From: Aquificales bacterium
GTDB lineage: Bacteria > Aquificota > Aquificia > Aquificales > Aquificaceae
Assembly (NCBI GenBank): GCA_027078675.1
Contig: JALWWX010000243.1
Coordinates: forward strand, 1 to 33,485
DNA: 33,485 nt
Direction: 5' to 3'
Each line of letters begins with the position of its first letter. Position 1 is the stretch's first letter. This document shows positions 6,916 through 16,248 of the stretch, piece by piece. A program made the translations under genes and the position numbers. Below the pieces are notes generated by a model. The model did not search any database. It saw nothing but the letters and a program-made list of their open reading frames with translations, and had not been told where the DNA came from.

Positions 6916-8203
6916 TCCTAACTATTATATTGAGATCATCATAAAACCTCGGATAAGATACCTTTACACATTCCGCGTTATCTATATGGGTTTCACCTTC
7001 CGCCACAAGTCCTGCAACAGTAAACGCCATTGCAATCCGATGATCCCCGTAAGTGTTTATTAAAGCTCCTTGAAGCTTACCCTTACCTTCTATACAAAAA
7101 CCGTCATCAAATTCTTCAACATTTACACCCATTCTCCTCAAATTAGTAACCACAGCCCTTATCCTGTCGCTCTCTTTTACCCTCAGCTCTTCCGCCTGCC
7201 TTACACAAGAGACACCGTCCGCAAACGCCATAACGATCGCAAGAATGGGTATCTCATCTATAAGTGAAGGCAGAATATCACCTTTTATGGTAACGGGTTC
7301 AAGCTTGTCCGCGGATTTTACCAATATATCCGCTACGGTTTCCCCGGAAATCTCCCTTACATTGATGTATTCTATTTTGCCCCCCATTCTTTTTAAAATA
7401 CGGAAAAATCCGTCCCTTGTAGGATTTACGAGTACATCCTTTAAAAGTATCTCGCTTCCCTCAAGAAGTGTAGCCAAACCCGCAAAGAAGGCTGAAGAAG
7501 AAGGATCCGCTGGACAGTAGATCTCCTCACCGTTTGGGATCTGACCCCCTCTAACTTTGATTATGTGCCCCTTCTCCGTTTCCATCTGCACAACCTCAAC
7601 ACCCATGTACTTAAGCATTCTCTCCGTGTGATCCCTGGACATGAAAGGTTCGGTAATCTCTGTTATACCTTCTGCAAACAGACCAGCTATCATAAGGGAA
7701 GACTTAACCTGTGCGGAAGACTTCTTATTAAAAAAAGAAATACCCTTAAGATTACCGCCCCTTATCGCTACGGGTAATCTATTACCACCTTCCCTTCCAT
7801 CAATAGTAGCACCCATTTCTCGCAAGGGCTTTACCACCCTAAGCATGGGTCTGTTTCTCAAACTTTCGTCACCCGTTATAACGCTGAAGAAGGGCTGGGT
7901 TGAGAGTAATCCTATTGTTAATCTTGCGGTTGTTCCAGAATTGCCCGCATCAAGGATATCAGCAGGTTCTTTAAATACACCCTTCCTACCTTCTATTAAA
8001 AGTTCCCTTCCCTTCTCTTCCACATTCACACCCAGCATCTTAACTATACTTAAGGTGGATCTTGTATCAGCGGAATCCAGCCATTCCCTTAAAAGTGTTT
8101 TCCCATTACCTATGGTACCGAGCAATATACCCCTGTGGGTTATGGATTTGTCAGAAGGTACTCTAAGCTCCCCTTCCACCTTTTTTATCCTACTTATCTT
8201 CAT
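6902..8203 (-). CDS. aroA: 3-phosphoshikimate 1-carboxyvinyltransferase (EPSP synthase)
   Basis: 433 residues with the two-domain EPSP synthase motifs: PSDKSITHRGILLG near the start, LDAGNSGTTARL, SLRNRPMLRVVKPLREMG, KSSAQVKSSLM, RVKESDRI and the late GDHRIAM. It adds phosphoenolpyruvate to shikimate-3-phosphate on the way to chorismate. ATG at 8203 is preferred; a TTG at 8206 in the same frame is possible. It overlaps the end of tyrA by 14 bp and is followed by accD with another 14-bp overlap. Being next to tyrA links chorismate supply with tyrosine synthesis. Confidence 0.96.
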   Translation of the reverse strand: MKISRIKKVEGELRVPSDKSITHRGILLGTIGNGKTLLREWLDSADTRSTLSIVKMLGVNVEEKGRELLIEGRKGVFKEPADILDAGNSGTTARLTIGLLSTQPFFSVITGDESLRNRPMLRVVKPLREMGATIDGREGGNRLPVAIRGGNLKGISFFNKKSSAQVKSSLMIAGLFAEGITEITEPFMSRDHTERMLKYMGVEVVQMETEKGHIIKVRGGQIPNGEEIYCPADPSSSAFFAGLATLLEGSEILLKDVLVNPTRDGFFRILKRMGGKIEYINVREISGETVADILVKSADKLEPVTIKGDILPSLIDEIPILAIVMAFADGVSCVRQAEELRVKESDRIRAVVTNLRRMGVNVEEFDDGFCIEGKGKLQGALINTYGDHRIAMAFTVAGLVAEGETHIDNAECVKVSYPRFYDDLNIIVRNGNI

Positions 8204-9047
8204 CAATCATCAACCTCTTTTCCCTTATCCTCTCCAAATATTTACATAGCTTTTCCGATTCTCCTTTTTCAATCATCCTCTTTATATCAGAAAGGACATC
8301 CATATAAACATCTATAGCTTCTATTACATTATTGCTATTCTCCATAAAAATATCCCTCCACATCACTGGGTTACTTGCTGCAATCCTTGTAAAATCCTTA
8401 AAACCCGCGCCGGGGTACTTGAACAAATCAATCTCCTTGGACATTCTGTCTATGGTTTCTATTAAACCAAAGGCAACAGCATGAGGAAGATGGGAAACCG
8501 CACCGAATACATAATCGTGGGTAAAAGGATCCATAAATTCAACACGTGAGCCTATGGATCTCCACATATCAATAACCCTGTTCATAAATGCACCGTTTGT
8601 ATTTTCCGTGGGCGTTATTATCACCTTTTTACCTTTATATAGGTCCGATCTGCTGTATTCCACCCCTGATTTTTCCGTTCCCGCAATAGGATGACCGCCT
8701 ACAAATCTACCACCTAAAAAGGATTCCATTTTATAAACTATATTTCCCTTAACACTACCTATATCCGTAACTATCACATCCTCCTCTATCAAATCCTTTA
8801 AACATTCACCTATTTCTGTAAAGGTTCCAACGGGTGTTGCAATAATTACAATATCTAACTCTATACCTTTTATACAACCGAGATCCGTATAGCCGTAGTC
8901 TATTATTCCGAGATCCAGCGCCTTATCAATGGAATTCTTATCTATGTCTATACCGTAAATACTGTTACACAAACCCGCCTCCCTCAAAGAAAGGGCAAGC
9001 GACCCTCCCATAAAACCTACACCTATTATGCACACATTACCGAACAT
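8190..9047 (-). CDS. tyrA: Prephenate dehydrogenase (tyrosine synthesis)
   Basis: 285 residues. A Rossmann NAD site, GVGFMGGSLALS at about 9-20, is followed by TDIGSVKG, the HPIAGTEKSGVEYS substrate segment, and an all-helical C-domain with VSHLPHAVAF. It oxidatively decarboxylates prephenate to 4-hydroxyphenylpyruvate. There is no fused chorismate mutase and no ACT domain, so it resembles the single-domain Aquifex enzyme. The ATG has no Shine-Dalgarno, but an extended -10 (minus-strand TGATAGAAT, 9056-9064) lies 8 nt upstream, which may give tyrA-aroA-accD-scpA its own transcript. Confidence 0.94.
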   Translation of the reverse strand: MFGNVCIIGVGFMGGSLALSLREAGLCNSIYGIDIDKNSIDKALDLGIIDYGYTDLGCIKGIELDIVIIATPVGTFTEIGECLKDLIEEDVIVTDIGSVKGNIVYKMESFLGGRFVGGHPIAGTEKSGVEYSRSDLYKGKKVIITPTENTNGAFMNRVIDMWRSIGSRVEFMDPFTHDYVFGAVSHLPHAVAFGLIETIDRMSKEIDLFKYPGAGFKDFTRIAASNPVMWRDIFMENSNNVIEAIDVYMDVLSDIKRMIEKGESEKLCKYLERIREKRLMIDEDK

Positions 9048-9055
9048 GCTTTTTT

Positions 9056-9064
9056 ATTCTATCA
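9056..9064 (-). promoter_or_regulatory. Candidate extended -10 upstream of tyrA
   Basis: On the minus strand the short gap between the flavoprotein gene and tyrA reads TGATAGAAT, placing the hexamer at -14 to -9 of the tyrA ATG. There is no Shine-Dalgarno there. Suggestive only in such AT-rich DNA. Confidence 0.3.
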
Positions 9065-9070
9065 GAAGCC

Positions 9071-10165
9071 CTATCCTAATAAGCTCAAAAAGAAGTCAAT
9101 TAAACCCCTTCTGTAGATATGCTTGTATCCCCTTATACCTTTAAGCAGATCTATATAACGCTCAAGTGCTTTACCCCTTCCCATCCGGAATGCAACCTTC
9201 TGAAATCTGTAGGCTAAGGAGGCAATCTTTCCTGCGTAAACGAACTCAGGAACCATCTCCTTCCTTACATAATCCATATAATATTCCCACACATAATCAA
9301 AATCCTTCAAAGCACTTTTAAAAAGCAGTTCACCTCCCCACAGTCCGTAAAATATACCCTCACCGAGCAAAGGATCGGTCATATTTGCACTATCGCCCAC
9401 AAGGAGTATGTTACCCTTACCCGTATTTATGTCCTCCGCCTTTTCCGAAAAAGGTATAAACCACCCTTTACATCTTACATCTTTAACACCGAATTTCCTT
9501 TCTACATAATCCCTTAATATAAGGGCTATATTTTCAGAGCCTGTACTGGCTATACCCACACTTACTGTACCTTCTCCGCTGGGAAAAACCCACAAATATC
9601 CCCTTTTTACATAACCGAGCTCTATAATGACCCTTTCCGACAGTTCACCTTTAATGAACACCTCCACAGCTCTGTAATACTTCCTCCTCTTAAAACCAAG
9701 TCTCTTTAAGACCTTTGAATAAAAGCCATCCGCCCCTACGAGGTATTTGGTAAAAAAAACTCCCTTAGATGTATGTACCTTAATCCAGTCCTTATCCGTT
9801 ATAAAACTTTCAAATTCGCATGCAGGTATGAACTCCGCCCCCGATTCCCTTGCACTTTCCAAAAGAAAATTATCAAAGTCCCTTCTGTGTATAATGTAGG
9901 CAATAGTATCATCTGAAAACTTGGTAATATAGGAAGATCCTCTGTAACCGATAGTTCCCCCCTTTATTTCATTCTTTACCAGATTCTTCAATCCCTGTGG
10001 TATAAATCCCTCAATCCTTTTTGATAAACATCCTCCGCACAGTTTATCCCTTGGAAATTCGTATTTGTCAATAACAAGGACCTTAAAACCCACCCTGCTA
10101 AGTTTAAAAGCTGTATAGGAACCCGAGGGACCAGCGCCGACAACAACAAAGTCATATATTTTCAT
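9071..10165 (-). CDS. Geranylgeranyl-reductase-family FAD oxidoreductase
   Basis: 364 residues. An FAD-binding Rossmann motif GAGPSGSYTAFKLSR at about 10-24 leads to FPRDKLCGGCLSKR, a variant of the CGG-x-L motif of geranylgeranyl reductases. A second FAD motif, GDSANMTDPLLGEGI, lies near residue 265. The family reduces double bonds in polyprenyl chains (chlorophyll tails, archaeal lipids, saturated menaquinones). The substrate here is unknown; a quinone side chain is a reasonable guess. ATG 10165 was chosen because the flavin motif starts ten residues later; the frame stays open to 10213 without similarity. It overlaps rbfA by 14 bp. Confidence 0.85.
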   Translation of the reverse strand: MKIYDFVVVGAGPSGSYTAFKLSRVGFKVLVIDKYEFPRDKLCGGCLSKRIEGFIPQGLKNLVKNEIKGGTIGYRGSSYITKFSDDTIAYIIHRRDFDNFLLESARESGAEFIPACEFESFITDKDWIKVHTSKGVFFTKYLVGADGFYSKVLKRLGFKRRKYYRAVEVFIKGELSERVIIELGYVKRGYLWVFPSGEGTVSVGIASTGSENIALILRDYVERKFGVKDVRCKGWFIPFSEKAEDINTGKGNILLVGDSANMTDPLLGEGIFYGLWGGELLFKSALKDFDYVWEYYMDYVRKEMVPEFVYAGKIASLAYRFQKVAFRMGRGKALERYIDLLKGIRGYKHIYRRGLIDFFLSLLG

Positions 10166-10490
10166 CGGACATTTCTGTCCATATCCTCTCCCACACTTTA
10201 AGTTCTTTGTCAATTCTGAACTCTAAGGAAGGGATTATCCTCGCCCTTATGCTTTTTTTAAGCAAGTGTCTTATAAATCCTGCGGAATTTGAAAGGGCTT
10301 TTAGGGTTTCCTCCTCTTTCTCCTCTGGTATAACCCTGAAATAAACCTTTGCCTTTGTGTAATCCGGTGTAACCTCAACCCTTGTTATAGTTACCAATCC
10401 CACATTCGGATTTTTCACCTCGCGGGAAATTATATTGCTTATTTCCTCCTTCAATAAGCTTTCAAACCTTGCCTTCCTTCTGTCCTGCAT
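10152..10490 (-). CDS. rbfA: Ribosome-binding factor A
   Basis: 112 residues with the single KH-like domain of RbfA: KEEISNIISREVKNPNVGLVTITRVEV, TPDYTKAKVYF and a C-terminal IPSLEFRIDKEL. RbfA binds the 30S subunit and helps mature the 5' end of 16S rRNA. It heads the six-gene minus-strand run and diverges from uppP across 34 bp. A minus-strand TATCAT (10507-10512) could serve as -10. Length is normal for the family. Confidence 0.94.
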   Translation of the reverse strand: MQDRRKARFESLLKEEISNIISREVKNPNVGLVTITRVEVTPDYTKAKVYFRVIPEEKEEETLKALSNSAGFIRHLLKKSIRARIIPSLEFRIDKELKVWERIWTEMSDENI

Positions 10491-10505
10491 GTTTCTCTAA
10501 GCAGG

Positions 10506-10516
10506 TATGATAACAT
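10506..10516. promoter_or_regulatory. Divergent promoter region between rbfA and uppP
   Basis: The whole gap is 34 bp (10491-10524). It contains TATGAT (10506-10511, plus) and its minus-strand partner TATCAT (10507-10512), followed by TAACAT (10511-10516). Either plus-strand hexamer would give uppP a leader of 0-7 nt; uppP has no Shine-Dalgarno. Confidence 0.33.
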
Positions 10517-10524
10517 AAATCACC

Positions 10525-12108
<1,584 letters not shown>

Positions 12109-12132
12109 TTCGTAAATAAGGAGGAAAACCGA

Positions 12133-12783
12133 ATGAAAAAAACCCTTGCACTCCTACCTTTTTTATCATACATGATTTCATGCGCGGGTCTCACCGCCAA
12201 TCAGGGGGAAGACAGAATATCCCTGCTGGAGAGAAGGATTGAAGCCATGGAAGATAAAATAACAAAGATTGAAGAGGATATCTATAAGACTAATGTAAGA
12301 ATAGATAATATATCAAGAAATATAACTGACCTGAGGGTTGAGTTAGAAAAATTAAAACTGCCGAGTACGGGAAAAATTGAAACGGTAGAAGAGGAAGAAG
12401 AGGAATACGAAGAAGATTACAGAAAAGCCTACAACAGGGCTTTCAAATTGTATAACCTCAAAAGGTTAAACCAAGCTGTGGAAGCCTTTGCCAATTTTAT
12501 TGAGAACTTTCCAGACAATGATCTTACGGACAATGCCTACTTTTGGAAAGGTAGAGCATATTTTGAACTTGGCAATACAGAAAAGGCAAAGGAAGAATTC
12601 AAAAAGCTTATTGAGATGTGTGAAGAAGGAAGGTTACCCAACTGTAACAAAGCCCCGTCCGCCTATCTGATGCTTGTAAGAATATACAGGATGGAAGGCA
12701 ATGAAGAAGAAGCCAATAAAACATTAAAAGAGCTAAGGGAAAAATACCCCACATCTGAAGAGGCGCAGAATATAATTGAGTAA
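12133..12783 (+). CDS. CpoB/YbgF-like periplasmic coiled-coil TPR lipoprotein
   Basis: 216 residues. A lysine start and hydrophobic stretch end in MISC at 14-17, an imperfect lipobox. Residues about 25-75 form a coiled coil (RISLLERRIEAMEDKI and on), followed by an acidic linker (EEEEEEYEED) and a C-terminal TPR domain with AYNRAFKLYN, DNAYFWKGRAYFELG and YPTSEEAQNI. This arrangement matches CpoB (YbgF), which links the Tol-Pal system to peptidoglycan synthesis. tol-pal genes are not adjacent, so BamD-like or general TPR roles remain possible. AAGGAGG lies upstream of the ATG. The open frame further upstream is antisense to kdsA and not part of the gene. uppS follows after 6 bp. Confidence 0.82.
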   Translation: MKKTLALLPFLSYMISCAGLTANQGEDRISLLERRIEAMEDKITKIEEDIYKTNVRIDNISRNITDLRVELEKLKLPSTGKIETVEEEEEEYEEDYRKAYNRAFKLYNLKRLNQAVEAFANFIENFPDNDLTDNAYFWKGRAYFELGNTEKAKEEFKKLIEMCEEGRLPNCNKAPSAYLMLVRIYRMEGNEEEANKTLKELREKYPTSEEAQNIIE

Positions 12784-12789
12784 AGTAAT

Positions 12790-13488
12790 ATGGAAAAAAC
12801 AAAGATTCCAAGACATATAGCAATAATAATGGACGGGAATGGCAGATGGGCAAGGGAAAGAGGTCTGCCAAGAATAGCAGGGCATTATAAAGGTGTTGAG
12901 GTTGCGGAAGATATAGCACGATACTGCATAGAAATAGGTGTAAGCTATCTTACCCTCTTTGCCTTTTCTACGGAAAACTGGTACAGACCAAAGGAGGAAG
13001 TTGAATTACTCTTCGGTTTGCTAAAAAAATATCTTACAGATAAAAGGGATGAGCTTATAGAACTGGGAATATATACAAGGTTCATAGGCAGAAGGGACAG
13101 GATTGATAAAGATATTTTGACCCTCATGGAAGCCATGGAAAGGGATAAACCAAAGGATATTAAGCTCAATCTCATCCTTGCCATAGACTACGGGGGAAGG
13201 GATGATATAGTAAGAGCTGTAAGGAAATTGATAAATAAAGGTTTGAAAGAAGTTGATGAAATAAGCTTTTCCAAGTTTCTTGATCTTGGTTCCGTCCCGG
13301 ACCCCGACCTGCTTATAAGAACTGCGGGAGAAAAGAGGATATCTAATTTCCTTCTTTGGAACATTGCATACACGGAACTTTACTTCACCGATGTATGTTG
13401 GCCTGACTTTAATAGGGATATACTTGATGAAGCTATAGAGGACTTTTCCAAAAGAAAGAGAAAATTCGGCAGGATTCTTAATGAGTAG
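12790..13488 (+). CDS. uppS: Undecaprenyl diphosphate synthase (cis-prenyltransferase)
   Basis: 232 residues with the cis-prenyltransferase motifs: IMDGNGRWARERG at 13-25 (catalytic Asp15), GHYKGVE, TLFAFSTENWYRP and a C-terminal IRTAGEKRISNFLLW, where the usual Ser of RTSGE is Ala. It adds cis isoprene units to farnesyl diphosphate, making the C55 carrier for cell-wall precursors. It overlaps cdsA by 8 bp, the common uppS-cdsA pairing. Confidence 0.96.
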   Translation: MEKTKIPRHIAIIMDGNGRWARERGLPRIAGHYKGVEVAEDIARYCIEIGVSYLTLFAFSTENWYRPKEEVELLFGLLKKYLTDKRDELIELGIYTRFIGRRDRIDKDILTLMEAMERDKPKDIKLNLILAIDYGGRDDIVRAVRKLINKGLKEVDEISFSKFLDLGSVPDPDLLIRTAGEKRISNFLLWNIAYTELYFTDVCWPDFNRDILDEAIEDFSKRKRKFGRILNE

Positions 13489-14191
13489 GGAATTTACGGG
13501 AATAATCATAGGTATAGTAACATTAGCACTCGCCTTTATAAGTATCTATACGGTTGCCATAGGAGTACTGATACTCTCCTATTTTATGTCAAGGGAAATT
13601 TTTATAACCTTTGGCATAAGATATGCCCATCTTTTTATACCCCTTATAGTAATTTCCACGTGGATAAACCCCGCCTTGGGTATATTACTATCCTTCCTCT
13701 ATTGTTTTTCTTACGGTTACATACGCTGGGACATGGATGTATTTTTGAAAGTTTTTTTTACAAGTATATATGCGGGTGTTCTTCCCGTATATCTCATCTT
13801 TATAAGAGAAATGGGTTTTGATGAACTTTTAGCCCTCATTGTAACCGTATGGGCGGTTGATATATCCGCTTACTATATAGGCAAGACATTGGGTAAAACA
13901 CCTTTGGCACCGAGATTATCTCCTAAAAAGACTGTTGAAGGATTGATAGGAGGATTGATATCCGCAGTAATAGTATTTCCCTTGATCTCCGATATGGATA
14001 TAATACAGTCAATGCTTTCCGGATTGATAATAGGTATATCCGCAGTAATAGGAGATCTACTTAAAAGTTTTATAAAAAGACAAGCAGGTATAAAGGATTT
14101 TTCAAACATATTCGGAGAACACGGGGGATTTGTTGATAGATTTGACTCCCTTGTTTTTACAGGTGCTTTATACTATTGTATTTTGTTATGA
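13481..14191 (+). CDS. cdsA: Phosphatidate cytidylyltransferase (CDP-diglyceride synthase)
   Basis: 236 residues, a multi-pass membrane protein. Its C-terminus carries the full CDP-diglyceride synthase signature around SFIKRQAGIKDFSNIFG-EHGGFVDRFDS, with VWAVDISAYYIGKTLGK and SPKKTVEG upstream. It makes CDP-diacylglycerol from phosphatidate and CTP for all phospholipids. It is shorter than the E. coli enzyme (about 285), lacking some N-terminal helices, which is common in thermophiles. The stop overlaps the galT-like ATG (ATGA). Confidence 0.94.
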   Translation: MSREFTGIIIGIVTLALAFISIYTVAIGVLILSYFMSREIFITFGIRYAHLFIPLIVISTWINPALGILLSFLYCFSYGYIRWDMDVFLKVFFTSIYAGVLPVYLIFIREMGFDELLALIVTVWAVDISAYYIGKTLGKTPLAPRLSPKKTVEGLIGGLISAVIVFPLISDMDIIQSMLSGLIIGISAVIGDLLKSFIKRQAGIKDFSNIFGEHGGFVDRFDSLVFTGALYYCILL

Positions 14192-15096
14192 GTTTTTTTA
14201 TAAGGGAAGATCCCCTAACGGGGAAGAAGATAATAATATCATCCCTGAGAAGCAAAAGACCGCAACTTATCAAAGGCCTTTCTAAGGAAGAACCAATCCA
14301 ATGTCCCTTTTGCCCAGGTAATGAAAGCCTTACCGCGGAACCCGTTGATATATGTGAGGAGGAGGGTAAATGGATAGTAAGGGTTGTACCCAACAAATTT
14401 CCCGCAATCCAAGGCTTACACGATGTGATTATAGAAGCACGGGAACATAGCGCGGATATTGATACAATTGATCATTTTGAAAAGGTCCTTGAAGTTTATC
14501 AGAGAAGGATGAAATACTTTTATAACATAAATGGCATTAAGTATGTAGCGGTTTTCAGAAACAGAGGAAAGGAAGCGGGAGCATCCATCCAACATCCTCA
14601 CTCCCAGGTACTTGGTCTCCCCTTTTATCCAGAGAGGTATCTCTTGGAAAAGAAAAAATACGAAACATCAGAAAAACACCCGATGAAAAACCTTATAGAA
14701 AAGGAAAAGGAGGAAGGTTTAAGACTTATAAAAGAAACGGATAATTTTGTCGCCATACTTGCCTATGCTCCCACAACTCCTTACGAAACATGGATAATAC
14801 CCAAAAACGTAACATGTTGTTTTCTTGAAGAAAAGAAACTTGATGAACTATCCTACATAACTAAATACATAGTTAAGTTACTAAAGACTGTCTTAGGAGA
14901 AAACATGCCCTACAACCTCACACTTCAGTCCGGAAGTCCTTGGGATAAGGATTACCATTACTACTTCAGAGTAATGCCAAGAATCTCCGTTTTTGGCGGT
15001 TTTGAAATGGAAACAAATAACATTATAGTGGGAATATTGCCTGAGGATGCATCAAAGGAGTTAAAACTGGCAAAGTCTAAGGTTGATATCCTATAG
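14188..15096 (+). CDS. galT: Galactose-1-phosphate uridylyltransferase-like protein (HIT superfamily)
   Basis: 302 residues in two HIT-like halves. CPFC (Cys39, Cys42), His87 and the HPHSQ motif (136-140) reproduce the zinc and nucleophile sites of GalT; RNRGKEAGASIQHPHSQ is typical. GalT exchanges UMP between UDP-glucose and galactose-1-phosphate. No galE or galK is near, so related nucleotidyl-transfer reactions (for example ADP-sugar phosphorolysis) are possible. ATG 14188 was chosen because it overlaps the cdsA stop by 4 bp; the frame is open to ATG 14176. The 3' end overlaps queC by 20 bp. Confidence 0.85.
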   Translation: MSFFIREDPLTGKKIIISSLRSKRPQLIKGLSKEEPIQCPFCPGNESLTAEPVDICEEEGKWIVRVVPNKFPAIQGLHDVIIEAREHSADIDTIDHFEKVLEVYQRRMKYFYNINGIKYVAVFRNRGKEAGASIQHPHSQVLGLPFYPERYLLEKKKYETSEKHPMKNLIEKEKEEGLRLIKETDNFVAILAYAPTTPYETWIIPKNVTCCFLEEKKLDELSYITKYIVKLLKTVLGENMPYNLTLQSGSPWDKDYHYYFRVMPRISVFGGFEMETNNIIVGILPEDASKELKLAKSKVDIL

Positions 15097-15736
15097 ACTC
15101 AAGGGCTTCCTTCCTTTGGAGACATGTAGGACACTCACCGCAAGGAGGTAATGTACCCTTGTAGCATGAATAGGTCTTTTCAAATGGTACACCCAGTTCC
15201 TTTCCCAATTTTGCTATTTCTTTCTTTGTCATGCCAAGAAAGGGTGCGTATATGTGAATCCTTTCCTTCTTCTTAGCTACATAAGTAGATCCAGCATTTA
15301 TAGCAGCCTCCGCTGAAGCTATAAACTCAGGTCTACAATCGGGATAGGGAACATCCAATGCATGAACACCTATGCCTATGTGGTTAATCTCAAGTATATC
15401 TGCAAATATGGAAGCTATTGAAAGAAAGTTTATATTTCTCATGGGTACAGTAGTAATGGGTGGTTCCTCCGTATATTCACCCGATGGTATATCTATTTCT
15501 TCATTCAATAGGGCGGATTCCCTAACAGCCTTGTAAACGGGAATATCCACCACTATATGATCCTTAACACCAGCGATTTTTGCAATCTCCTTTGCATAAG
15601 TAATTTCAACACTATGCCTCTGTCCGTAGTTAAAAGAGATTGCATACACTTCAGAAAACTCCCTCTTAGCATACCATAATAGCGTTGCACTATCCATCCC
15701 CCCTGAGAGCAAGACGATTATATTCTTTTTCTCCAT
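15077..15736 (-). CDS. queC: 7-cyano-7-deazaguanine synthase
   Basis: 219 residues. The PP-loop LLSGGMDSATLLW lies near the start, followed by SFNYGQRHSVE, TTVPMRNINFLSIA and the C-terminal zinc site with Cys191, Cys199, Cys202 and Cys205. QueC turns 7-carboxy-7-deazaguanine into preQ0 using ATP and ammonia, for the tRNA base queuosine. No other que genes are in the window. The ATG lacks a Shine-Dalgarno, and TATTAT (15742-15747, minus) sits 5 nt upstream. It diverges from khtT across only 26 bp. Confidence 0.96.
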   Translation of the reverse strand: MEKKNIIVLLSGGMDSATLLWYAKREFSEVYAISFNYGQRHSVEITYAKEIAKIAGVKDHIVVDIPVYKAVRESALLNEEIDIPSGEYTEEPPITTVPMRNINFLSIASIFADILEINHIGIGVHALDVPYPDCRPEFIASAEAAINAGSTYVAKKKERIHIYAPFLGMTKKEIAKLGKELGVPFEKTYSCYKGTLPPCGECPTCLQRKEALESIGYQP

Positions 15737-15741
15737 CGGAA

Positions 15742-15756
15742 ATAATATTTTATTAT
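15742..15756. promoter_or_regulatory. Back-to-back leaderless-type -10 elements between queC and khtT
   Basis: Within the 26-bp gap, minus-strand TATTAT occupies 15742-15747 (-11 to -6 of the queC ATG). Plus-strand TATTAT occupies 15751-15756 (-12 to -7 of the khtT ATG). Neither gene has a Shine-Dalgarno. Any -35 would lie inside the opposite gene; none is convincing. Confidence 0.45.
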
Positions 15757-15762
15757 AAAAAT

Positions 15763-16248
15763 ATGGAACTAAGGGAGACAGATCTGCCAGGTATAGGTAA
15801 AAAATATGATCTTATACTTGAAAACGGTAAAGAAGTGGCAATAATCATATATAGTACTGGTAAAAGGGAAATATATCTTATGGAAGACGAAGAACCCCTA
15901 TGCACAATTGAACTTTCCGATGAAGAATCAAGGGAAATAGGTTTTTTGCTCGCGGGTGCAGTTTACCAGCCAATACCCTCAAGCAAGATGGAACTCATAA
16001 TGAAAGAAATGGTAATGGAATGGATAAAGGTGGAAGAAGGATCAAATTTTGAAAATAAAACCATAGCGGATCTGCAGGTAAGGAAGAGAACTGGTGCTTC
16101 AATTATAGCTATTGTTAGGGGAGACAAAATAATACCAAGCCCTGATCCTTATAAGGAAATTATAAGAGCTGGAGATACCCTGGTGGTTGTTGGTACAAGA
16201 AATCAAGTTAATCAAGTGATCTCATTCTGCAAAAAGTGTAAAGACTAA
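15763..16248 (+). CDS. khtT: KhtT-type regulatory subunit with TrkA-C (RCK_C) domain
   Basis: 161 residues. The N-terminal half (METs at start, LRETDLPGIGKKYDL) resembles the KhtT N-domain. The C-terminal half is a TrkA-C/RCK_C ligand domain: TGASIIAIVRGDKIIPSPDP, then IIRAGDTLVVVGTRNQV. KhtT gates the KhtU K+/H+ antiporter in Bacillus in response to a nucleotide (c-di-AMP type). The ligand here is not known. Its stop shares a base with the ATG of the antiporter gene (TAATG). The frame is open upstream to 15685 but that overlaps queC antisense. Confidence 0.86.
   Translation: MELRETDLPGIGKKYDLILENGKEVAIIIYSTGKREIYLMEDEEPLCTIELSDEESREIGFLLAGAVYQPIPSSKMELIMKEMVMEWIKVEEGSNFENKTIADLQVRKRTGASIIAIVRGDKIIPSPDPYKEIIRAGDTLVVVGTRNQVNQVISFCKKCKD

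Noticed and set aside
6909-6930. TATAAT just upstream of accD as a firm promoter
   Set aside because: It lies within conserved aroA codons (Asn-Ile-Ile-Val) and may be chance; mentioned in the accD entry but not listed as a separate feature.
7641-8249. Long open plus-strand frame of about 200 codons opposite aroA and tyrA
   Set aside because: It runs antisense to two well-conserved genes, has no recognisable motif and no ribosome site; it mirrors the codon pattern of aroA.
13021-13509. Minus-strand open frame of about 160 codons opposite uppS
   Set aside because: Fully inside uppS and the start of cdsA, both certain; composition is that of a reversed frame.
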